DNA from: Ascoidea rubescens DSM 1968
Taxonomy: Eukaryota > Ascomycota > Saccharomycetes > Ascoideales > Ascoideaceae
Assembly: GCF_001661345.1 (NCBI RefSeq)
Contig: NW_017962920.1
Location: forward strand, 186,001 to 250,000
Length of the DNA: 64,000 nt
Reading direction: 5' to 3'
A program made the position numbers and the translations under genes. Of this stretch, positions 8,692-20,350 are shown piece after piece. Every line of letters begins with the position of its first letter. The first letter of the stretch is position 1. Under the pieces are notes generated by a model. That model searched no databases, was not told where the DNA came from, and saw nothing but the letters and a program-made list of their open reading frames with translations.

Positions 8692-11115
8692 CTACTCGTT
8701 ACTGTACTCTATAACCAATCTACGACCCAACAAATGTACCCCAGTAAGACTTTGCATAGCGTGCTCAGCTTCCTTTGAAAGCACAAATTCCACAAAGGCA
8801 TAACCCTTGGTTTGGTTGTTAAACTTTCTGGGAACTCTGACTGATCTGAGGTCGCCAAAGGGATTGAACAAGTCAAAGACGTCTTTTCTTGTTGCTTCGA
8901 ATGGAAGATTCTTGACGATGAGTTTCTCGTTCTTCTTGCCTGCTGGCTTAATTTTGGCATTTGCATCGTTCACTCTGTTGGATATCTTCAACTCGATCTT
9001 GTGCTCTAAAATCGATTTTCCATTGAAAGTCGAAATGAAATTGTTTGCATCCTCCATTGTTTTGAACTCAGCAAATCCAAAGCCCATGCTTACGCCTGGC
9101 TTGCTTTCCTTCACTTGAACAACAAGAAACCCTGGAAGTGTTTTGAACATGACCATTAAGTCTTTTGTAGTTGTCTTGAAATTCAAGTTCTTTATAAAAA
9201 CAGAGGCTGTAGTGCCTTGATGAGCGTCCGGTTCATTTTCTTCTGTAGCTTCCAACAAGATATCACTTGCTGATATCTTAGCCTTTTTGACATCCTTATC
9301 CTCATCGCTTTTATCATTGGCTGCCTCTTTTGGTTTCGAATTATGCCTTTCACCTTCTGTTGGCTCTCTTTTAAATAAATCTTTTGGTCCTTTTTCTAGA
9401 TATATAACACTGTTTTTGAACCTTTTATATGCTAACTTTGTAAATGCTGCTCTTCCTGATGGTATATCAATATACTCAACAATAGCTATCGTTCCGGATG
9501 GTGGAAATAATAATCTTTTCAATTCCCCAAATGGAATGAACAAATCTGCAATCTCTTGAGATGTTGTACCAAATGGAAAATTTTTCACTAATATAACTTT
9601 ATCATCCTTTTCCTGTTTTTTTTCAAATGATGTTAAATCAATTCCTTTGCTCTCAAAATATTTTCGAACGTCCCCAATAACATCAACCTCTGCTAAGGCC
9701 TGCTTGACACCACTACTGGATGATTCAGGATCAATCAAATCACTCTTTTTCAATCTCAATTTAGATGCAACAGACTCAATCACAGCATCATTGCTCATAA
9801 ATAATGAATTCCATGTAAATTGGGATTTAGATGCCATTTCCTTCTTTTTCAACTCTTTTTGTTTCTTTAATGGTAAATTTTTAATGTCAAATTCATCCAA
9901 CCTATGACTCTTTTTAGCCTTTGATGGTAATATATGTAACAATCTACCTTGGAAAATCTGCTTATCCAACTCTTTATACGCAAATAATGCATCCTTAGGA
10001 TTCTGAAATTGAATATAAACAAATCCTTTGGATTTATGTGTTCGAGTATCAACAGCAATATGAACTTCATCTAAAATCCCATATGGACCGAATAATTCTC
10101 TAAAATCTTCTTCTGTGGCTGTATATAGTATATTTCGAATAAATAATCTTCCTGTTTCTAATATTAATTCTTCAGTCTTTTCTTGTTCAGTGAATTTTTT
10201 TTTTGCTTTTTCTATTCTTTTATCCTTGTTATGTTTTTTTATTTTTTCCTCCTTCAATGTAGTACTATCTTTATTGGAATTTTTTACTTCATTTCCAAAG
10301 TCACTCTCTTCCTGATTCTGGTCATTATTCTTATTCTCTTTAGAATTTTCAAGCATTCTAATTCGATGTTGCTTTAACCAATCTAAATCTGATACGGTGG
10401 AATCTTTTGCCATTTCCGATAAACTGATCATTTTTTCTTCTCTCTCATTATCTTCGTTTTCATTTCCATTATTATCAGACTCTTCATTTTTCTCTTCTTG
10501 GGATTTGGGTCTGAAATCCTCATATTCCTCATCACTCTCATTTTCTTCATCTCGCGTAATTCCATCTTCATTTTTATCATTTTTAATTTCATTATCTTTC
10601 TTGTTCAAGGCATCCTCTAAATCTTGAACCGAAGGATTTCCCTTCCCATCAACTATTTTAACGGTAGAATTGACTGTGTCAAGATATTCTTTCAATACCT
10701 TATTTTTGTTGATTTTTTCATCGATCTCTTCTCTAACATTTAGTCTTCTTTTTTTAATCTCTTTGGCTTTTTCTCTTTGTTCTTCTATTTGTTTTCTTTT
10801 ATTAATTTCTCTTTGTCTTTGTCGAAATGATTTTGGAACACTTGGATCTGCAAACGATTTTGCAAATTGTAAATTGACCCTTGAGGTATCAATAAAGGAG
10901 TTGTCAAAATATTTAATAATTTTTTCTGCACTCTCGTAAGTCTTAAATCCAATAAATCCAAATTTTCTTGATTCTCCAGTTTTAGCGTTTCTCACAATTT
11001 TTAAATCGGTTATATCTTGAGTTATAGTGTCATTATTATTTATCCGACCTAATTTTTTTTTCAATTGTTCTTCATCAAGATATATGGGTAATCCCTTTAT
11101 TATTACTCGAGACAT
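8692..11115 (-). CDS. MRD1: MRD1, multiple RNA-recognition-motif protein of the 90S pre-ribosome
   Basis: 807-aa nucleolar protein that binds pre-18S rRNA and is needed for the early cleavages releasing 18S rRNA. Five RRM domains can be read in order: RRM1 at the extreme N terminus (MSRVIIKGLPIYLDEEQL), RRM2 about 315-395 (GRLFIRNILYTATEEDF), RRM3 about 510-585 (KVILVKNFPFGTTSQEI), RRM4 about 640-720 (SVFIKNLNFKTTTKDL), RRM5 about 730-805 (LIVKNLPFEATRKDVFDLF; KGYAFVEF). This number, order and length fit Mrd1 well. An acidic, charged linker lies between RRM1 and RRM2. The gene sits between two SAM50 paralogues and ends about 125 bp after the tRNA-Thr. The start is the first ATG, directly at RRM1. 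Confidence 0.95.
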   Translation of the reverse strand: MSRVIIKGLPIYLDEEQLKKKLGRINNNDTITQDITDLKIVRNAKTGESRKFGFIGFKTYESAEKIIKYFDNSFIDTSRVNLQFAKSFADPSVPKSFRQRQREINKRKQIEEQREKAKEIKKRRLNVREEIDEKINKNKVLKEYLDTVNSTVKIVDGKGNPSVQDLEDALNKKDNEIKNDKNEDGITRDEENESDEEYEDFRPKSQEEKNEESDNNGNENEDNEREEKMISLSEMAKDSTVSDLDWLKQHRIRMLENSKENKNNDQNQEESDFGNEVKNSNKDSTTLKEEKIKKHNKDKRIEKAKKKFTEQEKTEELILETGRLFIRNILYTATEEDFRELFGPYGILDEVHIAVDTRTHKSKGFVYIQFQNPKDALFAYKELDKQIFQGRLLHILPSKAKKSHRLDEFDIKNLPLKKQKELKKKEMASKSQFTWNSLFMSNDAVIESVASKLRLKKSDLIDPESSSSGVKQALAEVDVIGDVRKYFESKGIDLTSFEKKQEKDDKVILVKNFPFGTTSQEIADLFIPFGELKRLLFPPSGTIAIVEYIDIPSGRAAFTKLAYKRFKNSVIYLEKGPKDLFKREPTEGERHNSKPKEAANDKSDEDKDVKKAKISASDILLEATEENEPDAHQGTTASVFIKNLNFKTTTKDLMVMFKTLPGFLVVQVKESKPGVSMGFGFAEFKTMEDANNFISTFNGKSILEHKIELKISNRVNDANAKIKPAGKKNEKLIVKNLPFEATRKDVFDLFNPFGDLRSVRVPRKFNNQTKGYAFVEFVLSKEAEHAMQSLTGVHLLGRRLVIEYSNE

Positions 11116-11334
11116 GTCAGTTGTTAGAAAAAAGGTAATTTATTAACTTAAATAATCAAAACAAAAAAAAAAAATAATAGAAAAAACTTACAAACTTGGT
11201 TAATGAAAAAAAATAATAAAAAAAACTATTCAAAAAGATTGTCGCCGTCTACGTGGAACTTCTGTCCATTTTGGGGTTTTTGAGATTATATACAAAGAAT
11301 GTTAATTTATAAAGCTAACTAAAATACTTCCTAA

Positions 11335-12948
11335 TTAAGCCATCGATATAGAAGCATTGAATTGTAAACCTGGTCTTGAAATGTCACAAGCTCTATTGCT
11401 TAATGGAATGTTATATGATAAATCCAAATTTGAGAATTTTGTGCTGTAAAATAATCCAACAGATAGATTTGTAGCAAAAACCTTTGATAATTTATTGATA
11501 TGTTTAATTTCAGAAAATTTGCTGAAAATGTTTAAATTCTGAAAAACCTTCTTAAGATCATCAACATTTGAGTAGATATCGCCATATTGCAAAGATAATC
11601 GAAATCTTAAAGGGTCCAAAACATGTGATTTACTTAAAAATTTTGGAAACTTGGAATACAATGTGGACGATTTAAATAAAATTGAGTTACCACCCAAGTA
11701 AACATCATCTTTATTAAAGCCGATTGAGTTTTTCTTAAAACCTGTGAGGTTTCCAAAAAATTTATCGCTAACATTGATCCCAGTCGATTTGTCAGCATCA
11801 GCAGAGTTGTTGAATATGGTTATTGGGAAAATGTTACCAATTAAAATCTTTTGTTCAAAAGTTAAAACATTTTTAACAATTGATCTATAAAATGTCGAGT
11901 CAAAAGCAAGTTTATGAAATTTTCTGCTTGATTTATCAAGACCGGCGACTTCACTCTTTAAGGCTAAAGAACAGCCAGAGGAGCTTGGAATCAGGTTTTT
12001 TGAAGAAGATTGAGAAGAATTAAAACTTGGATCATAATTTCCTAAATTATTGTAAGAAAAATTATTAATTAAAGAAACTTTTGAAGATATGTTATTTTCA
12101 AGTAAATTAGTATTTGAATTTAATACTTCATCTTGAACAATATTTAAACCTGTTAAATAAGAAAAATTATTATTGTTATTGTCATGCTTAATATCATAAA
12201 AATTAGAATATTGGTAACCAGTGAAAACGGAGTAAGTCCTTTGATCATGTTTAGAATATGATTGATTGTTTGAATATGACCTATAAATATCTATTAATAA
12301 TTGGTTTTTCTTGTCATTATTCAAAGGAGAATTGTAAGATAAAGAGAGGTTATTATTGAAGTTTATTGAAGATAGAGTATAGTTAAATAATAAAGAATCA
12401 GCATAACCTTTGAAGTTGCTATTTAGGAAATCAAAACTGAATAGGGATTCATTGTTGAAATCATTACTATTGTTGTTGCTATTTGGTAGCACAGGAGTTG
12501 TTGTTGATGTTGTTAAAGTGGTTAAAGTGCCTTGAGATTGACTTAACTTAAACTTAGCAGCAGTTGGAATCAAGACTTCATTTGTGAAAGGATATTTGAT
12601 ATTAGCGGCAAGCAAAGAGGTTGAGTCATTATCAACTGAGCAAGCAATTTTCTCAAATAAGCCAGTTTTATTGAAATTAGTCGTTGTTTCACGTATAGCA
12701 TTATTTAACGAGTTGACAGTGTGATCTGAAGTTGATAGCAACGGAGAAATCAAAGTTTTTAAAAAATCATCATCTAAATTCTGTATTCCTTCGATTTCGA
12801 CTTTCGAAAGATAGACAGGCTTTGTTGTTGAACGACTTAAAATGCCATCTTGGTCAGTTGTAGTGAAAACATTATTAGTCTAGACAAAGAAGTTAGTAAT
12901 GCTGATAATAAAATATTCAAGACAGAAGATAACAGCCAAACATACCAT
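11335..12948 (-). CDS. SAM50: SAM50/TOB55 copy 2, diverged tandem paralogue
   Basis: CDS is complement(join(11335..12879, 12946..12948)), 515 aa. The first coding exon is the ATG alone; splicing gives M-TNNVFTTTDQDGILSRSTTKPVYLSKVEIEG, colinear with SAM50 copy 1. Barrel landmarks match copy 1: NKTGLFEKIACSVD, IKYPFTNEVLIPTAAKF, DPLRFRLSLQYGDIYS, and a last strand with PLSNRACDISRPGLQFNAS. By eye the pair share roughly half their residues in the best blocks and less elsewhere, so the duplication is not recent. Asn-rich loops are longer here. No stop or frame break is seen, so both genes appear able to encode a SAM barrel protein. The two could be differently expressed or partly specialised. 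Confidence 0.86.
12880..12945 (-). other. SAM50: Intron of SAM50 copy 2, directly after the start codon
   Basis: 66 nt. Donor GTATGT begins at the base after ATG (12945-12940), branch TACTAAC, acceptor GTCTAG ending at 12880. The spliced product starts M-TNNVFTTTDQDG and continues into the conserved LSRS..KP segment. The unspliced frame has no good initiator for the conserved N terminus. Confidence 0.88.
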
Positions 12949-13473
12949 CGCCAAAAAAAAATCAAATGGAAAAGTCTAATCAGATACCAAACTCAATAAA
13001 GTTGCAGTATTGAACAAAATCGTCAAGAATATATTTCCATGAAGCTTCTGCACTGTGATTGGTCAGAGCAGAAACAAACCAGTTAGACGGATGCATGTGT
13101 AACTATGTACACCTCTGTTATATTTTGTTTTTAGTGCAGAGTAATGATTATTACCGTAAAGCTGGTTTCATCCATATTGGTGGTTGTGTGCCAAGACATC
13201 TTGAATCACTACCGAACGTACCAAAACAGTGGTACTATCCATTGTCTTGGATTGTTTCCTTTTCTGTGGATTACGCAGACACTTGCAGCCGATACATGCT
13301 CGTCACCGCGCGGTCTTTCTGCGGCACTTCCCGAACAGGACGAGGATATAATCACAGAAAGACTCCAAACAGAGCAGGCACGAAGCACAAAACGATCCAA
13401 CAGCCCCCAGCACAAAGACCCAACAGCGACTTCTGGCGACAACTACTCAAAAAACCTTCGGCAACTATCAAAA
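12949..13473. other. Divergent promoter region between SAM50 copy 2 and GID5
   Basis: A 0.5-kb spacer between divergent start codons. The part nearest GID5 (about 13190-13440) is GC-richer than its surroundings. An open frame in frame with GID5 begins at 13144 and would add 110 residues, but that stretch has no recognisable domain. No separate gene is supported. Confidence 0.5.
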
Positions 13474-16258
13474 ATGAACTTTTTGCAACTGGCTCTTTTT
13501 CAAAATCCCATTTCCACTGCTGACTTGCTTCCCTCGTCGGTTTCCACTCTGCTCGACAACTCGGTTGGCAACATCTTGAGAAACTACAACATCGAAGATG
13601 TTGAAGCCAATTTGAGCTCAATCAAGTCTCTAAAATTGTTGGTTTTATGTGATGAAAAGCAGAAGTACAATCTATTGAACTCCCCCCAAAACCTATCCCT
13701 TCTCCTAAACCACTTGCTATTGACCTACCGCCCCTCTTGCGATAACAACAGCTTGATTCAATTGCAATCTGATATCCTAATAATCCTCAACTCTTGTCTT
13801 GATTCCGTTAGTCTATCCAACATTGACAATCTAATTAACTATACACACAATAATAATGATCTATTTCAAATTTTCTTAACAACTTTCAATAGTATTGATT
13901 CCACTTTATCAACCGAAAACATTCACCTTTATTTCAATCTATTGTCTATTTTATTCAAAAATCTATCAAGTTTATTATTATTGAATTCCTCTTTTATAAA
14001 TGCTGATGGTAATAACGCGTTAAATTCAATTATCATCAAATTACTAAATTACGATATTATTAATAATAACGATAATTATAACAAATACATAAATAGAAAT
14101 TTTAATTACAACAACCTATTATCAAATTTATCGATTTTTTTATTATCTTTACCTTCAATCGATTTTTCTTTCAATTTATTAAATTTATCTCAAATATACC
14201 CTCATTTAATCAACAAAATTGTTACTTTGTCCAAACCAATTTTAAATTTTAAAAACAAATACTATTATCCTTATAATAATTATACTCATGATGATAATGA
14301 TAATGATGATAATGATAAATTCAACTTTTCGTTGAATCAAACATATACTGTGCCCTTATCTTTAATCCAAACCTCATTACCAAACTTGTTATTTGCAACT
14401 GCAAAATTATCCTCTTATAGTATAAACAAAAACAAAAATATCAATGACTATAGTGAGAACCATAATAACACCATCAACAGTAATATCATTACTATTGATC
14501 ATAACGTTAAGTTATCAACTTCCTTTTATCGATTTTTATTTTCTTTATTAAAATCTTCAAATTTAAATCTAAAATTAAGTTCCTTAAATTTTTTATTATA
14601 CCATTCTTTAAATATTTTAAATAATAGTAATTATGACATGTCCAATAATAAAGCCACTCAAAATACTACCACCACCACCACTACTACTACTACCAATAAT
14701 ACTGACTTGGATTTTTATTTCAACATTATCTTAAAATTACTACCTGATTTAAATTATTTATTCGACCTATCAAACAAAAAACTTAATAACTCGCTACTAA
14801 ACCAATTCAATTCTATCAATATATTAGCTTCTTTATGTTCTTTTAACAATAATATCAATAAAAATAAAAACATTAAAACCATTAAAAATAATACCTATAT
14901 AAACAATAATAACAACATCATCGATGATACTAACACTAATACTAACAACATTAAATTTAAAAAATTATTGTTTGAAATTTTAAATAATCATAATATTTTA
15001 CAAAAAATTTCAAACCATTTATTACTATTATTCAAAAATATTATATCAACCTCAAATTTGAAATTAAATCAAAATTTTAATCAAAATTTTAATAAAAAAA
15101 ATAACTTGTTCAAATTTAATTTATTTTTAAAGCATTCAAATTTGAAAAATTTAAATCAATTAATTAACTGTTTTATTATCTTAACTTCTTTTATATCAAT
15201 TGATGATTCATATCAAACTCAAATTCTAGATTACTTGTTTTTTAAAATTAAAGAATACTCTTTAGTTCAATTTCAAAAGTTTAATTTCAATTTTAATAAC
15301 AATGAAAAAAATAATCTAAAAATAAAGAATAAACTAAAAAATAAACTTGAAAAACCAATTTATATTAAGAATGATTTAAATTTTATTTTTTTAAATATTT
15401 TCTCTTTGCAATTAGATACTTTAGAAAATTTATTACATTATCAAAATCAAATTAATTCAAATCTCGGTTCAAATCCAAATGCAAATCCTTTTAATTTATT
15501 AATTTACATTTCAAAAAATCTTAATAAAAAATTACTAAATTTATTAAAATTAAATGAGATTTCAATAATTTTCATCAAATCAATATCAAAAAATAAACCA
15601 TTGCTAAAAACTTACTTTATGAAACATTTAGATCAAAATATTATTAAAATTTTATTTAACATATTTAAATTTCCACTTGACGAATTTTTATGTAATTTAG
15701 ATAAAAATTCGAAAAATGATAACGAAATTATTTTTTCTTTAAATACTAATAATTCCAAGGATTATGTCTCACTCAATTTTAATTTTATATTAAAGAATTT
15801 CAAAATTTTTATAAACTACTTATTCAAATTGAAAAATTTAATCTTACAATTTTTTGCAAATTTATGCATTGAATTTTCACCATTAAGATCTTTATTAAAA
15901 GATCTAGGTTTAATTGAAAACATTGCGAGCATTATTAATAATTTTAATTACGAAATCTATTTAAATGAGAATTTAAATCTTAATAATAATAATTTTGAGA
16001 AAAATTTGATCAAATCAAATGATAATAAAACAGAAATTAAAATTGATATTATTAGAGATTTTCTTGATTATAATGAGATTTTCAAGTTAAACAACATTTC
16101 TTTAATTGTATTGAAAAATCTAATTTATAGCAGTAAGTTAGAATTTAAGGTCCAGTTATTAAGAAAGAACATAGGATTCAAAAATTTATTAAAAATTTGT
16201 TTATTTGATGAAAACGAATTTGCTGGTGTTATTGATAGTAATAGTAGTAGTAGTAGTA

Positions 16259-16357
<99 letters not shown>

Positions 16358-17799
16358 GGAAAAATAAGTTATTGACTTTACAAAAGCAGTCATTTTCAGT
16401 TATTAGAAATTTTGTGTCAAATACACAAATTGTTTCATTGAATTTAATTAAAAGTTACAATAAAGAGTTTAATAAATTTAATTTAGAATTTATGGGGAAA
16501 TATGGTAGTTTTATTATTGATGAATTTATTTTAAATAAATTTAGTTATAAGCATAACAAGTTTACTGATAATGTTTTTCATGGTAACAATGATAACCATT
16601 TAAATAATTACAATGAAAACAATTTTTTTTATTTTATATCGTTTAAATTATTTTCTTATAATATTATTGAGAATTGTGAAATTATTGAGAATATTGTTTA
16701 TTTATTAGTTAACTTATCGACAATCAACAATTCATTTAGGAACTTGATTGTGAAAAATGGATTTTTAATGAGGCAAATTAGGTTTTTATTAAATCTAAAA
16801 TTAGATAAAGTTGAAAGTCCTGATAATAAGACCATGGGTATTGTTGCGCCCAATGATATGGCCAAGGATAGAGGTAAAACTCATAAGCCGAATAAAAAAC
16901 TTAACGTTGACTCAACTGGTAAATTTGTCTCTAATTTGAGTTTAAATTTGAAGCTGAAAACAAAAGAAAATAGTGATAGTTCTTATTATAATAGCGGGAT
17001 TAATGATGATGACGAGGAAGATAAGACTCAAATTTATGAAATTGTGGAAGATTTCAAAAAGTATTTAAAAAACAATTTGATAAATAGAAAACTCAAAATG
17101 GATAAAGTCAACCTCAATTCCACAAAAGATTTGTTCAAGGTATATGAGAAATTTGAGAAAGGGATCATTGAAAATGAGTTAGTTTCAAATTATATCAAAA
17201 TTAAGACTGGGTGTATTTGGTTGATTACAAATCTAATTGAGAGTGAGTATGATGTTGAGCATTCTCAATTAATTGCATCCAATGGTTTTAATGTTAATAG
17301 TTCCAGCAATGCTAGCATTGGTGAGAATAATGTGACTCCGAATGTGGGTGTAAATCCAAATGTGAATGTGAATGTGAATGTGAATGATGTTAAGGACCAG
17401 GATGGAGACATTGATATAGAGAAAACCGGAAGTGAAAAGGACAGTAGGAGCAGGAGTCAAAGTGGAAATATAATTAGAAATCGTTTGGCGGAAAACAAAA
17501 GCGTTGATGAGAAATTTAACTTCAACTTGGGCAATCTCCCAGCAAACGATGTGGATGTGTCGAGCGTTGCAGCCTCATTATTGGTGCTAAACAGCAGCAA
17601 CGGAACCAGCAGCAGTTTTGGTCATCAAAACGGCTTGGGCAGCTTTAATTTTGACAGATATGACAGGGACACGAGAGAGAGGATAGTGAAGATTCGGCAG
17701 TTGGGGTTTGAGAGCAGTCTCAAAAACAACGAGACCAACAGGATCTGCGACTTGAGCAAGCGAGCAGAAAATGCTTTGGGTAAGTTACGTCTCCTCTGA
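13474..17799 (+). CDS. GID5: GID5/VID28, armadillo-repeat subunit of the GID ubiquitin ligase
   Basis: 1441 aa from the ATG at MNFLQLALFQNP; an in-frame ATG at 13144 exists but adds an unrecognisable leader. Gid5 (ARMC8 in animals) is the scaffold that presents substrate receptors in the GID E3 ligase, which degrades gluconeogenic enzymes. Evidence is a long alpha-helical ARM-like body, the block NLCIEFSPLRSLLKDLGL, and a C-terminal ARM repeat with TGCIWLITNLIESEYD then RERIVKIRQLGFESSLK and RAENALGKL, as in ARMC8. SNL1, next to VID28 in S. cerevisiae (YIL017C/YIL016W), lies just downstream, which supports the call. The protein is much longer than the 921-aa yeast one because of Asn-rich inserts, including 31 consecutive Asn codons (AAT, 16261-16353). 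Confidence 0.75.
16261..16353 (+). repeat. (AAT)31 trinucleotide repeat inside GID5
   Basis: Uninterrupted AAT repeat encoding 31 Asn residues, preceded by an AGT run encoding Ser. It sits in a variable insert between ARM-like blocks. A pure repeat of this length should be length-polymorphic between strains. Confidence 0.95.
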
Positions 17800-17956
17800 A
17801 AAGCAGTTGTACAACAGAAGAAGTTGGGTGCTGTAAGAAGATGAAACACCAGAGGACTGCCGAATTGGGACACTGAGGTTATGGTGCTTAATGCACGCAT
17901 TGTTTCACAGCCGGTTGGAATGTTTCTCCTGGCAATGCCACAAAGAAGAGCTCTGG

Positions 17957-17964
17957 TATAAAAG
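17957..17964 (+). promoter_or_regulatory. TATA box of the gene starting at 18042
   Basis: TATAAAAG, 85 bp upstream of the start codon, followed by a CT-rich tract (17985-18041) that runs straight into the ATG. This resembles the arrangement at GPC1 (TATAAATA, then a CT tract, then ATG). Confidence 0.6.
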
Positions 17965-18041
17965 GAAGGACGAAAACCACCAAGCACTCTTCTTCTGCTT
18001 CCTCTGCTGCCTCTGCTTCCCCTGCTTCTGTCTTCCTCGCC

Positions 18042-19516
18042 ATGTCTGCTGCAGACCTCAACGACAAGGCCTTTTCCGGGCTCATAGACCAGTATGTATT
18101 GCTGTTACTGCTGGCTGTTTATACTTTATGATTTGTTGCCAGATTACTAACTACTGTATTTCCTGTTATTTCTGCTGCCATGTTAGATCCTTCAACCGTT
18201 TTAGTGTCCAGACCCTTAATGACAACATCAACGTCTCCAATTTCAACGAGTTTCTCCGGAACAACTCTATCTTCAACGACACCAGATTCAACCCTAATTT
18301 GCAAGAGGACCTAAGTAAACTACATAACATATCCAATCTGAACAGCACAAGTGGTCATGGCAACGAGTCTGCTCTAGACCATATATTAAATAGAGGGAAA
18401 ACCATCTTCAAGAAAAAAGACCACAACGACTCAAATGATACAATAAATACAATCAACAACAACATCTACAATAACAACGATTCTAATGTTACCAATCACA
18501 ATGACAAGCTTCATACGTACAACAGTCATAAAGATACCCAATATCGTCACCATTACAATAATAACCAAAGTTTTGATACTTTATCCACGAATGGCACTAT
18601 TACCCAAGTTCTTTCTTTTGATTCCATTTCAATCTCGACTGACAATGATACCCACTGCAACCCAAGCAACACTAATGTTAACGCAATTAATACGATCAGC
18701 AACTACAGTTTTAGTGAGAAAAGCTCACCTTCAACTGACGAGTCCAAACAAAAAATAAAAAAAAATAAAAATGTCAATAATTTGAAAATAAACACAAATA
18801 TTAATGCCAAAGACATTGCCCATATCATTCGAAAAAAAGATAAATTTAATAAAAACAACGATATTAATAATACAAGGGATCTAAACATTATCAATCATAA
18901 TCATAATCAAGACAGTCTCACTAGTGTTGTTGCTTCAACAAATGATATCTCAACTTATAACAGCACTGTGAATAGTACTCTTAATAGCACCTTAAATAGT
19001 CCCTTTTTCAGACCAAATGTAATTAAAATATCAGTTCCTTATTCATCCTCCATCAAAAGTCCAGAAAATCTTATATCCCCAATAAACTGCATCAATACCA
19101 ATTATCATGATAATATAAAACCATCTCACTCCTATTCAAATCACTCCTTATCTTCTGCGGGTCAATTTTCCTTTGAAACAAGTTCAAATTCAATTGATTC
19201 TGAAAATCGCTCATTCTTAAAGGTGTCTAAAGTTAATTATTTTAATAAAGGTAATTCTTTTAATTACAATACTGATAATAATAATAATAACTATAATCAT
19301 GATACTCACTTAATTAAAGGTGACATAACAAATAATATTATCTCCAATGGCAATTTAAATAATATTGAATATAACAAAAATAAGAAAACTGATAAATTTA
19401 AAAATAATAGCTTGATTAAAAGAACTAAAACTCACTTACTTCGAAAAAACAAAAGCATGAAAATATTAAATTTTAACCACAACACTCAAAATAAAAATAT
19501 TAATAACGACAATCAC

Positions 19517-19576
<60 letters not shown>

Positions 19577-19831
19577 CTTGATTTTAACAGAAATAACCAC
19601 CACACAAATTCTATGCACAGTAAGTTAACTGTAAATATTCATAAATTAAAAAGAAATTTTTCAACAACAAATCTACATGATGAAATTAATAGTTACCACA
19701 AAAACAACATGTTTTCCCCTGATAACCTGAAATCAAATTTCAATTATAATAAATCTTTATCAAGAAAGAAAAGTATTTCTAATTTTTTATTCAGAAAATT
19801 ATCTCATCGAAATAAAAATGATTTTAATTAG
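18042..19831 (+). CDS. Asn-rich protein of unknown function, spliced from two exons
   Basis: CDS is join(18042..18091, 18187..19831), 564 aa. I do not recognise the family. Exon 1 encodes MSAADLNDKAFSGLID and the splice adds QSFNRFSVQTLNDNINVSNFNEFLRNN, the only part that looks like a folded region. The rest is Asn/Ser-rich and probably disordered, with an (AAT)n tract (about 19515-19573) and basic patches near the C terminus (HKLKRNFSTTNLHD, KSLSRKKSISNFLFRKLSHR) that look like kinase or membrane-association sites. No transmembrane segment or signal peptide is seen. The intron and clear TATA box argue that it is a real gene. It lies between GID5 and SNL1, which adjoin in S. cerevisiae. Confidence 0.72.
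18092..18186 (+). other. Intron of the gene starting at 18042
   Basis: 95 nt, phase 2. Donor GTATGT at 18092, branch TACTAAC at 18145-18151, acceptor TTAG ending at 18186. The junction codon is CA|A (Gln). Confidence 0.88.
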
Positions 19832-20350
19832 AATTAGTTATTTAAATCTATGAGCTATATTATGAATGACACTATGGATTATGTGATAATGATAGTGAAT
19901 TAAATCATTTTTTTTTTAACAAAACAAGTCAATCAACTATTTACAAAATTTATCAAATCATTTGCTTTGCAAAAAAACCTTTTCTATTTTTAATTGGTCA
20001 TAATTTTCCCCTTTTTTTCTCTTGATTAGTTTTGGTATATTCTTTTTTATGGTTTTTTTTATTGTGAATTTTTTTGGATATCTATACTTCGGCTTTAGTT
20101 TTATGAATGTTATTTTATATAGTTTTTAAACTGCTAGTTTATTCTTTTGCTCTCTCATTATTTCGTTAATTTGTCATTTTTTGTTATTTTATTATTATGT
20201 TATGTCGTTTTTTTGTCGTATTTTGTTGATTGGTTTTTTAGTCCTGGTTTTAGACAAAAATATAAACAATTTGATAATCACTTTGATAATCAACAATCTA
20301 AACAGAGTTTAAATAGTTTTGAAGTGAAAAAAAAATAAATGAATTTCTCT
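19832..20350. other. Intergenic region between convergent genes
   Basis: T-rich on the + strand with scattered TATATA and TTTTTTT runs, as expected for two convergent transcript ends. A short Phe/Leu-rich open frame at 20147-20338 looks fortuitous. Nothing else is recognised. Confidence 0.55.

Noticed and set aside
13144-13473. 110-residue N-terminal extension of GID5
   Set aside because: The extension has no family resemblance, lies in promoter-like GC-rich DNA and follows no expected Gid5 N terminus; the ATG at 13474 gives the natural start.
17779-18186. Possible 3' intron of GID5 using GTAAGT at 17779 and the acceptor at 18186
   Set aside because: The TACTAAC/TAG pair at 18145-18186 is fully explained by the next gene's own intron, which has a good donor at 18092 and an ATG exon; GID5 ends well at ALGKLRLL.
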